A DNA stretch of 64,000 nt, from the NCBI GenBank assembly GCA_944548615.1, contig OX155974.1:248001-312000 (forward strand). The letters are read 5' to 3'. Numbering within the stretch: position 1 is the first letter of the stretch; every line of letters begins with the position of its first letter. The notes beneath the pieces were generated by a model. It was not told where the DNA came from. It saw only the letters and a list, made by a program, of their open reading frames with translations, and did not search any database. Shown here piece after piece: positions 45,476-56,625 of this stretch. Made by a program: the position numbers and the translations under genes. Origin of the DNA: Micropterix aruncella. Taxonomy: Eukaryota; Arthropoda; Insecta; Lepidoptera; Micropterigidae.

Positions 45476-46745
45476 GCTAGCGCTTAAACTGCCCTCTCTG
45501 CTCTACGCCAACTCCAGAATAACCAAAAATTCGATTCTGTGCAATTCCAAAGATCCGGCAATATCGAAGCACGTAATAAGTGGCCGTAGTGATTCAAAGG
45601 ATCTACAAGCCCGCGTAGACTTCCACAAAAAGTTCCTTACTGGAATCAGCCAGAATGGCACTGGTCTGGGGTATGGCAGTACAACCACGAGCGACGTGGA
45701 CTTGAAGAAGTCTCTTTTGCGGGGAGATTACGACAGCAAGAGTATGGCTCATGCTATTGGCCTTCAATGCCAGAATGATTGGACAACAATTGGGGACTTT
45801 TGCATTCCGCCTCCAATGAACTGGAAGGTAATGCTCTATGACTGGACGCCAGAGATGCTGAAATTTTATTTGAATGCCTTTCAGCATACACTTCCAGACC
45901 CCAGTAACCTCGCTCGTTGGAGCTTTGCCGAGGATAGTTCTTGTCCCCTCTGTAGCAATACCCCTTGCACAGCTAGACACATTCTAGCTGGCTGCAAGGT
46001 GGCCTTAGATCAAGGACGGTACACTTACCGCCATGACAAAGTTCTCGCTGTTATTCGCGAGGTAATTAGTCTCTCAGTGGCTCGTGCCAAAAAGGGTTTG
46101 ACAGTATCCTCCAAACCCCCAATACAGTTTGTGCGGGATGGCTCTAAAGGCAAAAAACATTCAACTACAAAACCTTTCTCAATAATCGAGAAAGCTACAG
46201 ATTGGATTCTGGAGGTTGATTCGGTCTCTAAGCAGTATAAATTCCCTGAAAGTCTCGGATGCACAGCCCTCCGTCCAGATATAACTCTTTACTCTCTATC
46301 TCGGAAGGTGGCTCTTATTGTAGAATTAACTGTTCCATGGGAATCAAATATCCCAAAAGACCACGAGTACAAATTAAATAAATACCATGATCTTGCAAAT
46401 GCCGTAACCCGGAACGGCTTCACTGTTCACCTTCACGCGGTGGAAGTTGGCGCTCGTGGCCTGCCAGCTAAATCTCTATTTCACCTCTTTAAAGATCTTG
46501 GCCTTTCCAGAAAAATAATCAACTCTTTCTTAGAAAAACTATGGCTTCGAAGGGGGAGTGAATGGGTGGCAAGGTGAACGCTCACATGTGGCAAGACAGC
46601 TGTCCTAAACCTACCACAGCCGGTTCGTAAGTCCGGAATCCACTGCTCACCCCCCAGAAGTGTAAAAAATAGTATTATGATGGGCCCGACTCCGGTCGGT
46701 GAATTCCATGGCAGCTCCGTTTGTATTTATTTATAATAAATAAAC
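45476..46745 (+). mobile_element. R2-like LINE, C-terminal portion and 3' end
   Basis: A 5'-truncated copy with the open C-terminal frame (45480-46577) and the 3' UTR. It ends near 46720-46745 in 'tatttatttataataaataa'. Confidence 0.85.
45480..46577 (+). CDS. R2-like LINE C-terminal region with REL endonuclease
   Basis: About 365 codons without a stop. A zinc knuckle reads CPLCSNTPCTARHILAGC. A restriction-like endonuclease core follows: ALRPDITLYS, then VALIVELTVPWESN, matching the PD...E pattern of REL-type LINEs, then the Tyr/Lys-rich HEYKLNKYHDL. It ends after VEVGARGLPAKSL. RT is not included. The intact frame suggests a younger copy than those at 18983 and 54890. A Hero/R2-type clade is my guess. 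Confidence 0.8.
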   Translation, partial: ALKLPSLLYANSRITKNSILCNSKDPAISKHVISGRSDSKDLQARVDFHKKFLTGISQNGTGLGYGSTTTSDVDLKKSLLRGDYDSKSMAHAIGLQCQNDWTTIGDFCIPPPMNWKVMLYDWTPEMLKFYLNAFQHTLPDPSNLARWSFAEDSSCPLCSNTPCTARHILAGCKVALDQGRYTYRHDKVLAVIREVISLSVARAKKGLTVSSKPPIQFVRDGSKGKKHSTTKPFSIIEKATDWILEVDSVSKQYKFPESLGCTALRPDITLYSLSRKVALIVELTVPWESNIPKDHEYKLNKYHDLANAVTRNGFTVHLHAVEVGARGLPAKSLFHLFKDLGLSRKIINSFLEKLWLRRGSEWVAR

Positions 46746-47268
46746 TCTCTACGATCAAATAAAAAAAAGAGGACGCCTGAGGACAATCGCCAAAGAGATG
46801 AGAGCAGCCTTATCAACGATTGCTCGAAATTTTAATCTCTTGTGCCATTAAACATCTTTTTATATTATATTGATGTTAACCCTTCGGCTACAAAACGACC
46901 AAATTTGGTTGCACATCAGAACACCGTTGACTACGTAACGATCAATATTGGCGGCTTGCTCCCGGAGCGCACAGTAATATTATTTTTAATTCGAACGCAT
47001 CCTAAAATCCATTCCAAATATCTCATTATTACCATAGATACCATAGATACCTATGACGGCCGCTAGAATAATTTCCTTACACAAGGTCAGCTATTCACCA
47101 TGGTGTGCCCAGGGACCGTACTTCATAATATACTACAGGGGAACCTCTCATAACGAGTAAGAAGTGTAAATTTAGACATGTTTTATATAATAAAAAAGAT
47201 AAAAAACGAATTTATCGCATGAATTTTATAGCACCCTACGTTTCAGCGACGTTGCAGCCGCCGTTGTC
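46746..47268. other. Non-coding, repeat scraps
   Basis: No gene seen. 47088-47160 repeats the pogo-like terminus region of 35330-35440. Confidence 0.4.
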
Positions 47269-47542
47269 TAGGGTAGACTGAAAGAGCTGTCAATTCGTTG
47301 TTCCGCGGGTAGGCCGCATACCGTTGCCGCCACTGCGTAAATTATACCGGTGGTGGGGCGGCGGGCTTGACGCGTGCGAATTTTGAAAGTCCGTCGTGCA
47401 TACAACACTCACTGTATCCTGTCTTACGTCCTTGCGTTCGGCTTTTGGCAGTGGGAACATTTTAGGAAGAGGGTTCAGTGGCGGCAGCGGTATGCGTTCT
47501 ACCCGCGGAACAACGGATTGACAGCTTTTTCAGTCTACCCTC
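47269..47542. mobile_element. Foldback MITE
   Basis: 'gggtagactgaaagagctgtc' and its complement 'gacagctttttcagtctaccc' bound about 270 bp. Inner arms 'ccgcgggtaggccgcatacc' and 'ggtatgcgttctacccgcgg' also mirror. It is GC-rich and non-coding. Confidence 0.8.
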
Positions 47543-47812
47543 TAAAGAAACATCCTTTATAAACGGCTATATATATTTTCTGATATATTTTAAACAATTA
47601 TTGTTACTGAGAAATCTAATGAAAAAAAACAAGGATTTACCTACTTTAGAATAATAATCCAGAGTACGGTGGCTAAACTCGCCCTGCATAATCATTGTCG
47701 CCGATAAGCAAATCCGCAAATGTTAAAGTCGCGAATAATGTAGCTGACTACTTGCTATCACAACCAATACATTTGAAGAGACAAGAGATGATAGATTTGA
47801 TTTCTGTTGCAG

Positions 47813-47991
47813 GTCCGTATTCAGACCATGCCTGGATTCGCCAACACCCTGCGGGAGGCCCTTCCCAAGATGGTCGGCCAGGAAGGTATCGGAACGTTCC
47901 ACAAGGGTCTAGTGCCTCTGTAGCTCGGGCAGATCCCCTACACCATGATGAAGTTCGCCTGCTTCGAAAAGACTGTCGAGCTCTTATACTC
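47813..47991 (+). pseudogene. Mpcp: Mitochondrial phosphate carrier exon with nonsense codon
   Basis: The exon follows 'tctgttgcag' and ends before 'gtaagtata'. It reads VRIQTMPGFANTLREALPKM, then GTFHKGLVPL, then TAG at 47921-47923 (codon 37 of the exon), then QIPYTMMKFACFEKTVELLY. The family has Trp at this place in a PLW-x-RQIPY stretch, so TGG to TAG is the simple reading. The conserved Arg before QIPY is also lost (Gly). No upstream exons were recognised in the window. The carrier (SLC25A3 type) imports phosphate across the inner mitochondrial membrane. Confidence 0.85.
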
Positions 47992-48240
47992 GTAAGTATA
48001 TAATATCATACTACATGAATGTTACCCTGCAATGATCAGGTATCTGCTTCCTTTCCCCTTCCACTCTTACCACTCCCCCTCCCCCCACCACTTTTATAAA
48101 GCCTATGTCATAATATTATAACGGTAGTGAAGCCAATGATATTTTAAATAGTAATTTGCAATATAAGGATTACAAAATATGCTAAACAATACAATATAAA
48201 GAAAACAAAAAAGAATTTAGAACTAACAGTTAAAATCGCT

Positions 48241-48780
48241 TTGTTTATTTATTTATTTCATAAGCAAATCAACATAACAGTTTATACCAATCCGTTGATA
48301 TGCAATATACACATGAATATAAAAAAATAATAGAATTCCTACGAGTACATACACAACAAGTTTAAATAAGCATTAAATCAAATACAGGCATTAAGAATAG
48401 AAAAAACTTACAAACTTACAGTACATAAAGAGTGAAAACAATTTCTCTTATTTTGACATAAACAAGTAGCGCAATGCCCACACCTTGAAGAGATGCGGGC
48501 TCGCTGTAAAAATATCTAAGTCTGACGCTGTCGAACATAGCGCATTTATGTCCCGCAAAGCTCGGGTAAGCAGACTCCATCGACTTAGGTTGGTGCGCGA
48601 GGACTGCTCCGCAAATAGATTTTGAGTGCGAGCACGATTATAATTGTCCGGAACAAAGAGACAAACCTTCGCTAGCATGCTAGGATTATCAACTCTTCCC
48701 CGGATCAGCTTGAAAACGTAGGCCATGGCGAGCATTTCTCTACGCAACTTAAGAAAGTTATAGCCCACCATGCCTAGTAG
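48241..48780 (-). mobile_element. LINE 3' fragment in intron
   Basis: The minus-strand frame 48448-48771 reads LRREMLAMAYVFKLIRGRVD, VPDNYNRARTQNLF, RTNLSRWSLLTRALRDIN, the C-terminal tail of an APE-type LINE RT. A (TTTA)n tract at 48242-48260 is its 3' end. Confidence 0.75.
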
Positions 48781-48939
48781 AAAACTAGTAGGGTATAAGT
48801 ACGGATAATATCCGTACTGTTTGAACTATATAAAGCATAACAAACATTTTTGTTTTTTTTTCAACAGTGATACAATGATCCTGATGTGGATTCCATATAA
48901 CTGCATTCGTTTCCAATCTACTTCTCACAATTTTGTGCG

Positions 48940-49085
48940 AGTGTATGGGTGTTGGGGTGTGTTCGTGTGATGGAGAGCGTGTATGTGTGCATGTGCGTGT
49001 ATTTGTATGTGTGTGCGCGTGTATGTGGGTGTGTGTGTATCTGTAGTGCGTATGTGCTTGTGAGAGCGTGTACGTGCATATGGAA
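48940..49085 (+). repeat. GT-rich microsatellite
   Basis: A degenerate (GT)n tract of about 145 bp with 'gtatgtgtgtgcgcgtg' words, inside the phosphate carrier intron. Confidence 0.85.
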
Positions 49086-49481
49086 ATGTGGGATGCTACC
49101 TAATTTAATCCGATCCTTTAACTGGTGACCTGGTGTTAGTAGGACATATCTGGTGAGGTAACGTCTGACATACGTAAATTAAAAATGGCCACACAAAAAA
49201 AATACTAACAAAAAGGAGTTTTTAAATAATGTTTTTAATAAAGTATATATTCATATATAACAACGGAATATTTCAATAAATCAGTCTTTATTTGCATATG
49301 GCGTTTTTTCAGAAAAAAATAACAACGAACTTAAAGTGGACCCTCTAGCACCCTAAAATTAACTTTGGAAACTTCTTTAATGGCAATGTTTGGTCATTTA
49401 TACAGGAATAAACAAAACCTAATAATTAAACTTATCCTAAAATACAAAACAAAAAAAACTACAAACATCAAACATCACCTA

Positions 49482-52063
49482 CTAGGAATGGTTACGTACA
49501 CAGTCTTCGCATATTTGCTTACTGCAGTTTAGGCACATAGGTTTATCACAGTATGTGCAAGAGAATCTAGTTCGTCTTTTTAGACGACTAGGACAAATGG
49601 CACATGTTCTTTTAACCCCAGGGTGGTTTTGGGCTATGTTACGTGTCGGTCGAGGTGGTAATTCATCAACACCAATGACTCTTTCTATGGTCGAGCGCAA
49701 CTCGCGGGGCAGCCTCTCGTTATAAACCCGGAGTTTTAGTTGAGGTAGAACAAAGGATCTCCCCAAAGATAATAAAAAGAGCCCCTAGTTATCTTGTCCG
49801 TGTTGTTGCAGTCGTTATACAGGACATATGAATTTATTCCTGAAATATCGATTATCCGATAAAATATGGCCATAGGCCAACGGCGCGTAGATGTTGAATA
49901 GTTCGAGCATTTTTTATCTACTTCATCCACCCCTCCTTTTGTTTTGTTGTAGTCAATAATCTAAGCTGGTTTTCCGGTTTCACTGTCGGTTTCTTTCATG
50001 TGATGCATTGAAGATATAAGTATAACTGACTTATTAGGTTTGGGAACATATGAAACAATAGTGTAATCTTTAGTGAACCCGTACAAGGAACTTCCGACTT
50101 CTCGCTGTCTGTTAGGCTGAAACTCGGGAGAAAAACAAAAAAGTTTTTTTTTTTGTTTTGCTTCATAGTCCCTAAATAAGTGAGACCTCTTTGGCGCAAA
50201 ATATCAATTAGCTCCATTGATGTGAACCAATTGTCTGCTGTCACATTGCGGTTGGTTCCTTCGATGCCTTTTGTAAGCCGAACAACAGATTGAGTTGGAA
50301 TCCCAAACTTATTTCTTCGTCCGAAAGTACAATACCATCAGATCCTTTACCGTGGTATATATAAATATTGTACACATAAAATGTCATAGCATCCACCAGC
50401 AGCAAAAATTTTAACCCATATTTATTAGGCTTCGACGGCATGTAAATAATAAAACGACATCGGCCCCTAAACCCAACAAGCATTTCATCGACACAAACAT
50501 GAGTGCCAAGTGTGTAATTTTTTTGGCAATTTTTCATGAAAGCCTCAAATAATTCTGATATTGCTGCAATTTTGTTGTCAGTCAGTCTTTGTTGCCTAGT
50601 CTGTGTGTCGTCAAATTTCAAACAATAATTCAGCGCTAAGAATCTTTTCTGTGACATCACGCAACGAAAAATTTCACGACCTGTGCCATCAGTTGCAAAT
50701 ATGAATTCAGCATTTTCACAGTTTGATTTGAATACAGCATCTTGGCGTGTCAACTACAACGGGCGAGCCCGTCACCACAGGACGTTTTAACGATTAGTCG
50801 TTCTATCGCCCTGCAGTGAACGTAGAAGACTTTGGACAGTACATTCTACGTCCAGCTACGTCACAACCCGTGAGAGTCCAACGCCTTACCGCGAGTGAGC
50901 CAGGAATAAACCCGGCGGGCTCGAGATACTCGCGCCCTCACTTCCAATTGTGACCAGATTTCTCCGGTCTCTCGATTGGTTCCGAGTTCGAGGTCGCTTG
51001 CACGGTCCTCTCCCTTACGAAGCGGTGAAACGGAGTGCACCGAATCTGTCGCGGACCAAGGCGTCCTTTGCCCGACTCTGAACCGGGATCGGATGGCCAA
51101 TGGTCATTTCAAGAGCAGTCGCCGTAAGGTAGACAACCACCCCCGCTCTATAGGAAACAATACAGTTTCCAGACTCCCCCGATTGTTAGTCGGAGAGCAC
51201 AATCGATTGGCTTGCGCCGCACGGTGCGCAGACCGTCCAGGAGCGCCAGAGGATTGTTCCCAGGGGAGACTGGTTGACCCAGTGTCCTACCCAGGCTCGC
51301 ACCCCATGCGTGGAGGCCATCGGATGGGTGTTGACCCGTGAGTGTGACCGACCCTGAAACAGAATGGGTCTTCGTGGCCAACTCAGCAAGGGCCCATTAG
51401 CTCCCATTTGAATACAGCAGTGTAGAATAAAAGCCCTATGAAGGCTTTTATTTCAAGATGTGTTGTAGGCACCAGTTCGGATCTTGATGGGTATTTGAAT
51501 TTTGCCCGATATGTAATCAGTTTTTGATTAGTATAAGTAACAATCATAGAAATGGTCTCATCTGTAAATAATAATGACCAGAGTTTTTCATGACTTGTAA
51601 AAGTTTTCGGTCCTGTTTTGGCTGACATACGAACTATATTATGTAACAGTGTTCTAGCTGTTCTTGAAGGTGGTTGTGCAGACCACCTAAATCTATTGCG
51701 TCCCCAATAAGTGCCAGTCTCTTGACACACATAATCGTTTTGTTGCTCTGTTTCTGAGGCGTTTTCCAGGGAGGGCTCACACCTGGTACTTATTTCCGCT
51801 GTAGCCTGTACCCCAAGATCTACTTCGGATGATCTGTCACTTCCACCAAGATACTGTTGTTGCACAGTTAAGCGATTTTCTTCGTCTCCAGACTGCTCAG
51901 ATTCTGTATTATGCTCACTTTCTAGAATGAAGTCAGGATTGGCTATATCGTCATCAAAATTACTGCACTCGTCGTCACTCTCTGTTGACAACTCACGTAA
52001 TATTTCTTGCTGAGTAAGAACTCTTCTTCTTTTCGAACATCTTGGTTGGTCATCTTGAGACAT
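49482..52063 (-). pseudogene. piggyBac transposase, interrupted
   Basis: Start MSQDDQPRCSKRR at 52063, then an acidic N-terminal region. The catalytic region is split at TAVFK by the insert at 50740-51405, then resumes. Acidic catalytic residues are visible in CVDEMLVGFRGRC, TADNWFTSMELI and MDEVDKKCSNYST. The C-terminal cysteine domain reads CAICPSRLKRRTRFSCTYC and CLNCSKQICEDC and ends at 49482. Frameshifts occur near 50240, 50150 and 49760. The family cuts and pastes at TTAA. Confidence 0.85.
50740..51405 (+). mobile_element. GC-rich repeat copy h, with 14-bp target duplication
   Basis: Inserted in the piggyBac transposase gene and flanked by 'atttgaatacagca' on both sides (50726-50739 and 51406-51419). 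This defines full element ends: 'tcttggcgtgtcaactac...' and '...gcccattagctccc'. It is 666 bp, GC-rich and non-coding, with no poly-A and no clear inverted ends. A 14-bp duplication fits retroposition better than known cut-and-paste families. A weak B-box-like 'gagttcgaggtcgc' lies at about 50986. Confidence 0.85.
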
Positions 52064-52384
52064 TCTGTAAAAGAAAATAATTGCGTTACTACTGATGTTA
52101 CGTTTCTATGGAAGCTATGTATGAACACTAACTGTGAGGTGACGAACACCAGACACTTAGATAAAATACACATTAACACTGACCTGGCGTCTAAGAGACG
52201 GGCTGAGCTCCACACAGGTGACACGACCGCCGTCGCGCGGGCGCAAAGATCACTGAGCGAAAGGGAGAAGTAAATGGGGAAGGTACTGAGGTGCGCGGGG
52301 GGAAGCGACAAAACGGCGCGAAGAAATATAAAAAAATCAAACGGCAGTGTCTGTGAGACGGTAAGGTCACCAGTTAAAGGTTAA

Positions 52385-53050
52385 CCCCTCAAGCGGCGGG
52401 TGTAAATCTTGGCAGTCACCTGTCATTTCTGAGAGTTGAAAGTAAAAAATATAGCACTTTAGAAACACGATCATAATATAGAAACTATTTGATCGATCAT
52501 GAAAAGAAGAATTGTAGAATGATCGCATGGAAATTTAAATAATAAAACATTATAATCTCATTTTGTAAAAGAATTAGATAAAAATGAATAATTATTAGAT
52601 AGTTGGAGAACTGAAAAGAACTCACTTATACAGCGATATCGACGTTTTATCTCAAAATACAAAACCCTATCTAGAAATTGTAAACACATTTGTGTACGTT
52701 ATTACTTGCTTTACCAAATCTATTAGTTAGTTTTATTTATTTTCATACATATATTCAAAGAGAAGCACAGATCCGAGCAATGGCAGCACTCGACTAAGTG
52801 CCCCCAGAATACAAACAATTATATTAGGGATTCTAGACTGCGAGAAGCACGACTGAATAACAGTACAATACAGAATTTATCCGTCTTTTTCGCACATATC
52901 TAACAGGGGGTGGTTGCACTGTGATTTTAATGTAAATTCAGTTCGTTGAGAGCGCGGTTTGTCAAGCCGCGCTCGTACAAGTTTTGGGACGTTACTGAGC
53001 ATTGACTTCAATACATCGTACCCGATTCGGAACGTTACTATCTTGAGGGG
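52385..53050. mobile_element. piggyBac-like MITE, copy 1
   Basis: Ends 'cccctcaag' (52385-52393) and 'cttgagggg' (53042-53050), bounded by TTAA on both sides (52381-52384 and 53051-53054). It has no gene. It shares its left TTAA with the piggyBac. Confidence 0.9.
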
Positions 53051-53209
53051 TTAATAAAGGATCGACTATTTTGGTGGCTAAGATATTTAAACGTTTCATG
53101 AATTTGCTAACCTCCACCCGGGCATAACTCTTTCCGTTGCACTCTATCTCCGCATCGCCCTGCCGCTCGAGAGTGCGCTACTGTTCTAACTCGGTATATT
53201 GTGTTTTAG

Positions 53210-53480
53210 GTATGTGGTGCCGAAGCCCCGCGACCAGTGTTCGAAGGGCGAGCAGCTGATCGTGACGTTTGCGGCCGGCTACATTGCGGGCGTGTTCTGC
53301 GCCATCGTCTCTCACCCCGCCGACACCGTTGTGTCTAAGCTGAACCAGGACAGCACAGCCACTGTTGGCTCCATTGTGGGCAAACTGGGCTTTGTGGGCG
53401 TTTGGATGGGGCTCATGCCGAGGATCGTGATGATCGGCACGCTCACAGCACTGCAGTGGTTCATCTATGACGCCGTCAAG
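53210..53480 (+). pseudogene. Mpcp: Mitochondrial phosphate carrier, penultimate exon
   Basis: Acceptor 'gtgttttag', donor 'gtacaaacc'. The phase joins the exon at 47813-47991 (split Ser codon). Reads YVVPKPRDQCSKGEQLIVTF, AGYIAGVFCAIVSHPADTVV (the third carrier repeat signature P-x-D), and ends TALQWFIYDAVK. One change stands out: VWMGL where the family usually has Lys (VWKGL). It is open throughout. Confidence 0.85.
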
Positions 53481-53556
53481 GTACAAACCATTTTTTTTTT
53501 AAAAGAAAAGAGAAATAGGCATAGTTCTGCGCTGCATTGTAAAGTTTGTTGAGCGC

Positions 53557-53626
53557 AGGCTGGTATAACGATCACATATCGTTATACCAGCCTGGTATAA
53601 CGATATGTGACCGTTATACCAGCCTG
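53557..53626. repeat. Alternating palindromic triplet
   Basis: 'caggctggtataacgat' occurs in alternating orientation three times ('atcgttataccagcctg' in between), making nested hairpins. Confidence 0.8.
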
Positions 53627-53639
53627 ACTACCTGTTTTG

Positions 53640-54740
53640 GAAGGATATCTTCGTTTGCAATCAACCATCAGGATACCTCCAACCTCCCGACTGGTCACAG
53701 GTCTGAAGTCGCTTGCGCGGCCTCTACCTGCCGTATATTCAGGGGTGATTCAGTTGAACTGTCGCGGACCAAAGGTATCTTTGCCCGGTTCTGAATTCAG
53801 GATCTGATAGCCTAATGGTCACCACCATAATCCACCCCCACCGCTTAGGAAACAGTATATTTCGATAGTCTCCAGACTCCTTCAGCAATTAGTCAGAGTC
53901 CACAGCCAATTGGCATCGCCGAACGGTGCGCAAACCGTCCAGTAGCACCGGCAGGCAATCCCCCAGAAGAAACTGATCAATCGGCCGTGAGGCGTGAGAC
54001 GCGAGAGTCTCACTCGGGGTAGCCTTCCGCACTACGAGGCTACTGCGTGCCGACACTCACACCCTTACTTACAGTTGCAACCAGATTACTCCGGTCTCCC
54101 GACTGGTCACAGCTTCGAGGTCGCTTGCGCGGTCCTCCCTCTTTGAAGCGGTGATACGGTGTCTACCGAATCTATCGCAGACCAAGGCGTCCTTTGCCCG
54201 GCTGTTCACCCGGTATCGGGTAGTCGATTGGTCGTTTCAAGAGCAGTTGCCATACGGTTAACAACCATCCCCGCTATATAGGAAACGACACCGTTTCCAG
54301 ACTCCCCCGGCTATCGGTCAGACTGCACAGTCGATTGGCTGATGCCGCACAGTGCGCAAACCGTCGAGGAGCGCCCAAATTACGATTCACTGCGGAACTG
54401 GCCCGCAGGCACAGAGTCCTACACGGGCTCGCACTTCTGCTTGAGGCTGCCGGATGGGTGTTGACCTGTAAGTTCGGCCGGCCCTAACACCGTGGGTCAT
54501 AATGGCTCAACTGCAAGGAGCCCATTAGGCAAACAGGACAGTGAACTGACCGCCAAGTTCCGCTCTAGGTATGCCCCCCGAATCTACGATCTTCTGATCC
54601 CAACCGCCTCCAACTGCAGGATTACAGTCGGGGTATAAGCTCACATCGGCCCTGACAGGTTAAGTCCTTCTGAGGAGGCTACCAGATGAGAGTTGAACCG
54701 TGTTTTGGGCAGGCCAGATAACATAAAAATTGGCCAACAC
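53640..54740 (+). repeat. GC-rich dispersed repeat, copy i (double)
   Basis: Two related blocks in tandem, one with 'cgccgaacggtgcgcaaacc' (about 53920) and one with 'gccgcacagtgcgcaaaccg' (about 54345), each followed by a 'ggctact'- or 'ggctgccgg'-type ending. A third partial block follows to about 54720. It is non-coding. Confidence 0.7.
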
Positions 54741-54889
54741 CACACAAGCGGCATGGAATCATTAGGAACCTGATGGTTTCTTGGAATACACTCTTGCACT
54801 TAAACAATGCACTTTTGGATTTTTCAATCTGGACTCTTTAAGGTTAACTACGAGGGTTAACTATCCAAAAGTTCAGGGAATTTTACTAT

Positions 54890-55985
54890 AAAAGTGCGTA
54901 GACTTCCACAAAAAGTTCCTTACTGGAATCAGCCAGAATGGCACTGGTCTGGGGTATGGCAGTACAACCATGAGCGATGTGGACTTGAGGAAGTCTCTTT
55001 TGCGGGTAGATTACGACAGCAACAGTATGGCTCACGCTATTGGCCTTTAATGCCAGAATGATTGGAGACTTTTGCATTCCGCGTCCAATGCACTGCAAGG
55101 TAATGCTCAATGACTGGACGCCAGAGATGCTTAAATTTTATTTAAATGTCTATCAGCATACACTTCCAGACCCCAGTAAACTCGCTCGCTAGAGCTATGT
55201 CAAGGATAGTACATGTCCCCTTTGTAGCAATACCCTTTGCACAGCAAGACATATTCTAGTTGGCTGCAAGGTGACCTTAGATCAAGGATGGTACACTTAC
55301 CGCCACGACAAAGTCCTTGCTGTTATTCGCGAGGTAATAAACCTCTCAAAGGCTCATGCCATCGAGGGTTTTACATTACCCTCCAAACCTCCAATAGAGT
55401 TTGTGCGGGATGGCTCTAAAGGCACAAAACACTACAAAGCCTTTCTCAATAATCGAGAAAGTTTCAGATTGGATTCTGGAGGTCGATTCGATCTCTAAGC
55501 AGTATAAATTCCCTGAAAGTCTCGGATGCACAGCCTTCCATCCAGATATAACTCTTTACTCTCTTATCTCGGAAGATGGCCCTTATTGTCTAAGAATTAA
55601 CTGTTCCATGGGAATCAAATATCCCAAAATAACATGAGTATAAATTAAATAAATACCATGATTTTGCAAATGCTGTAACCCGGAACGGCTTCACTGTTCA
55701 CCTTCACGCGGTGGAAGTTGGCGCTTTTGGCCTGCCAGCCGAATCTCTGTTTAACCTCTAAAGATCTTGGTCTTTCCAGAAAAATAATCAACTCTTTCCT
55801 TTAAGAATTATCTAAACCCGTAATTTCCGCATCTCAAATTCTATGGCTTCAAAGGAGGAGTGAATGGGTGGTAAGGTGACGCCCACATGTGGCAAGATAG
55901 CTGTCCTGAACCTCCCACAGCCGGTCGTTGGTCTGGAATCCACCACTCACCCCCCAGAAAAGTAATAATAGTATTACGATGGGCC
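54890..55985 (+). pseudogene. R2-like LINE C-terminal remnant
   Basis: Follows the same order as 45620-46700: DVDLRKSLLR, the knuckle region, then KPPIEFVRDGSKG, a frameshifted endonuclease part and the 3' UTR with 'gatgggcccga'. Many stops and indels. At 56000-56058 a 60-bp piece ('gtgaatgggtggtaag') of its own 3' region is repeated. Confidence 0.8.
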
Positions 55986-56040
55986 CGATTCCAGTCGGTG
56001 TGGAGTGAATGGGTGGTAAGTTGACGCCCACATGTGGCAA

Positions 56041-56475
56041 GATAGCTGTCCTGAACCTCTTATCGTAACTCTAATTTCCACCGTCTCCTTTAATATAGTC
56101 TCCTTGGGTATCGATACAGCGATCCCAGCGTTTTTCCATGATTCCATGCATCCCTGGAAGTCTGAAAGTGTAAGTGTTCGAAGCACATTCAGCGTTTCTT
56201 CCTGGATCTCCTCGATCATGATAAAACGACAACCTTTCGATTGAAATTTTATTTTGGGAAAGAGAAAGTTGGGGATATGAAGTTAGGGTCATCTATTGCT
56301 GCATTTTCAATTCACTGCAGACAGCTAAGCGATTTTCTTTCTGGTCGCCCTTCAACAGTCGAACGCCCTTCAACGGTACGAATTTTGCAGCAATGCGTTT
56401 TCAAATTGTCTGACAAGAGGCGTTGCATGGACCCGAATGACATTTGTACGATTGTCGAAGTTCTTAAAATAAACA
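56041..56475 (-). pseudogene. Mariner-like transposase, internal deletion
   Basis: On the minus strand pieces read KENRLAVCSEL and DPNF (before the first catalytic Asp), then directly FPK, IEEIQEETLNVLRTL, FQGCMESWK and KRWDRCIDTQGDYIKGDG (the C-terminal end). The catalytic DDD region between them is missing, with at least one frameshift. Confidence 0.7.
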
Positions 56476-56625
56476 TTATTATGTAAAAATATCAAGTTTA
56501 TAGCTATATTATAGCTTCATTTATAGAATTATAAGAAATAATATTAACTTAAAACGCTCATAATTCAGAATGCACCTACGACCCTATGCTTTTCACGGTG
56601 CGATATATCCGAAGAGAAGCGACGT

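Larger units (their letters stand above)
49115..52380 (-). mobile_element. piggyBac-type transposon
   Basis: Inverted ends 'cctttaactggtgacc' (49115) and 'ggtcaccagttaaagg' (to 52380). TTAA follows the right end directly (52381-52384), while the left flank reads CGAT, presumably mutated. It carries one transposase gene on the minus strand, broken by a 666-bp insertion and frameshifts, so it is not autonomous now. Confidence 0.85.

Noticed and set aside
49482..52063. Domesticated piggyBac transposase gene
   Set aside because: It still lies between terminal repeats with a TTAA site and is broken by an insertion and several frameshifts.
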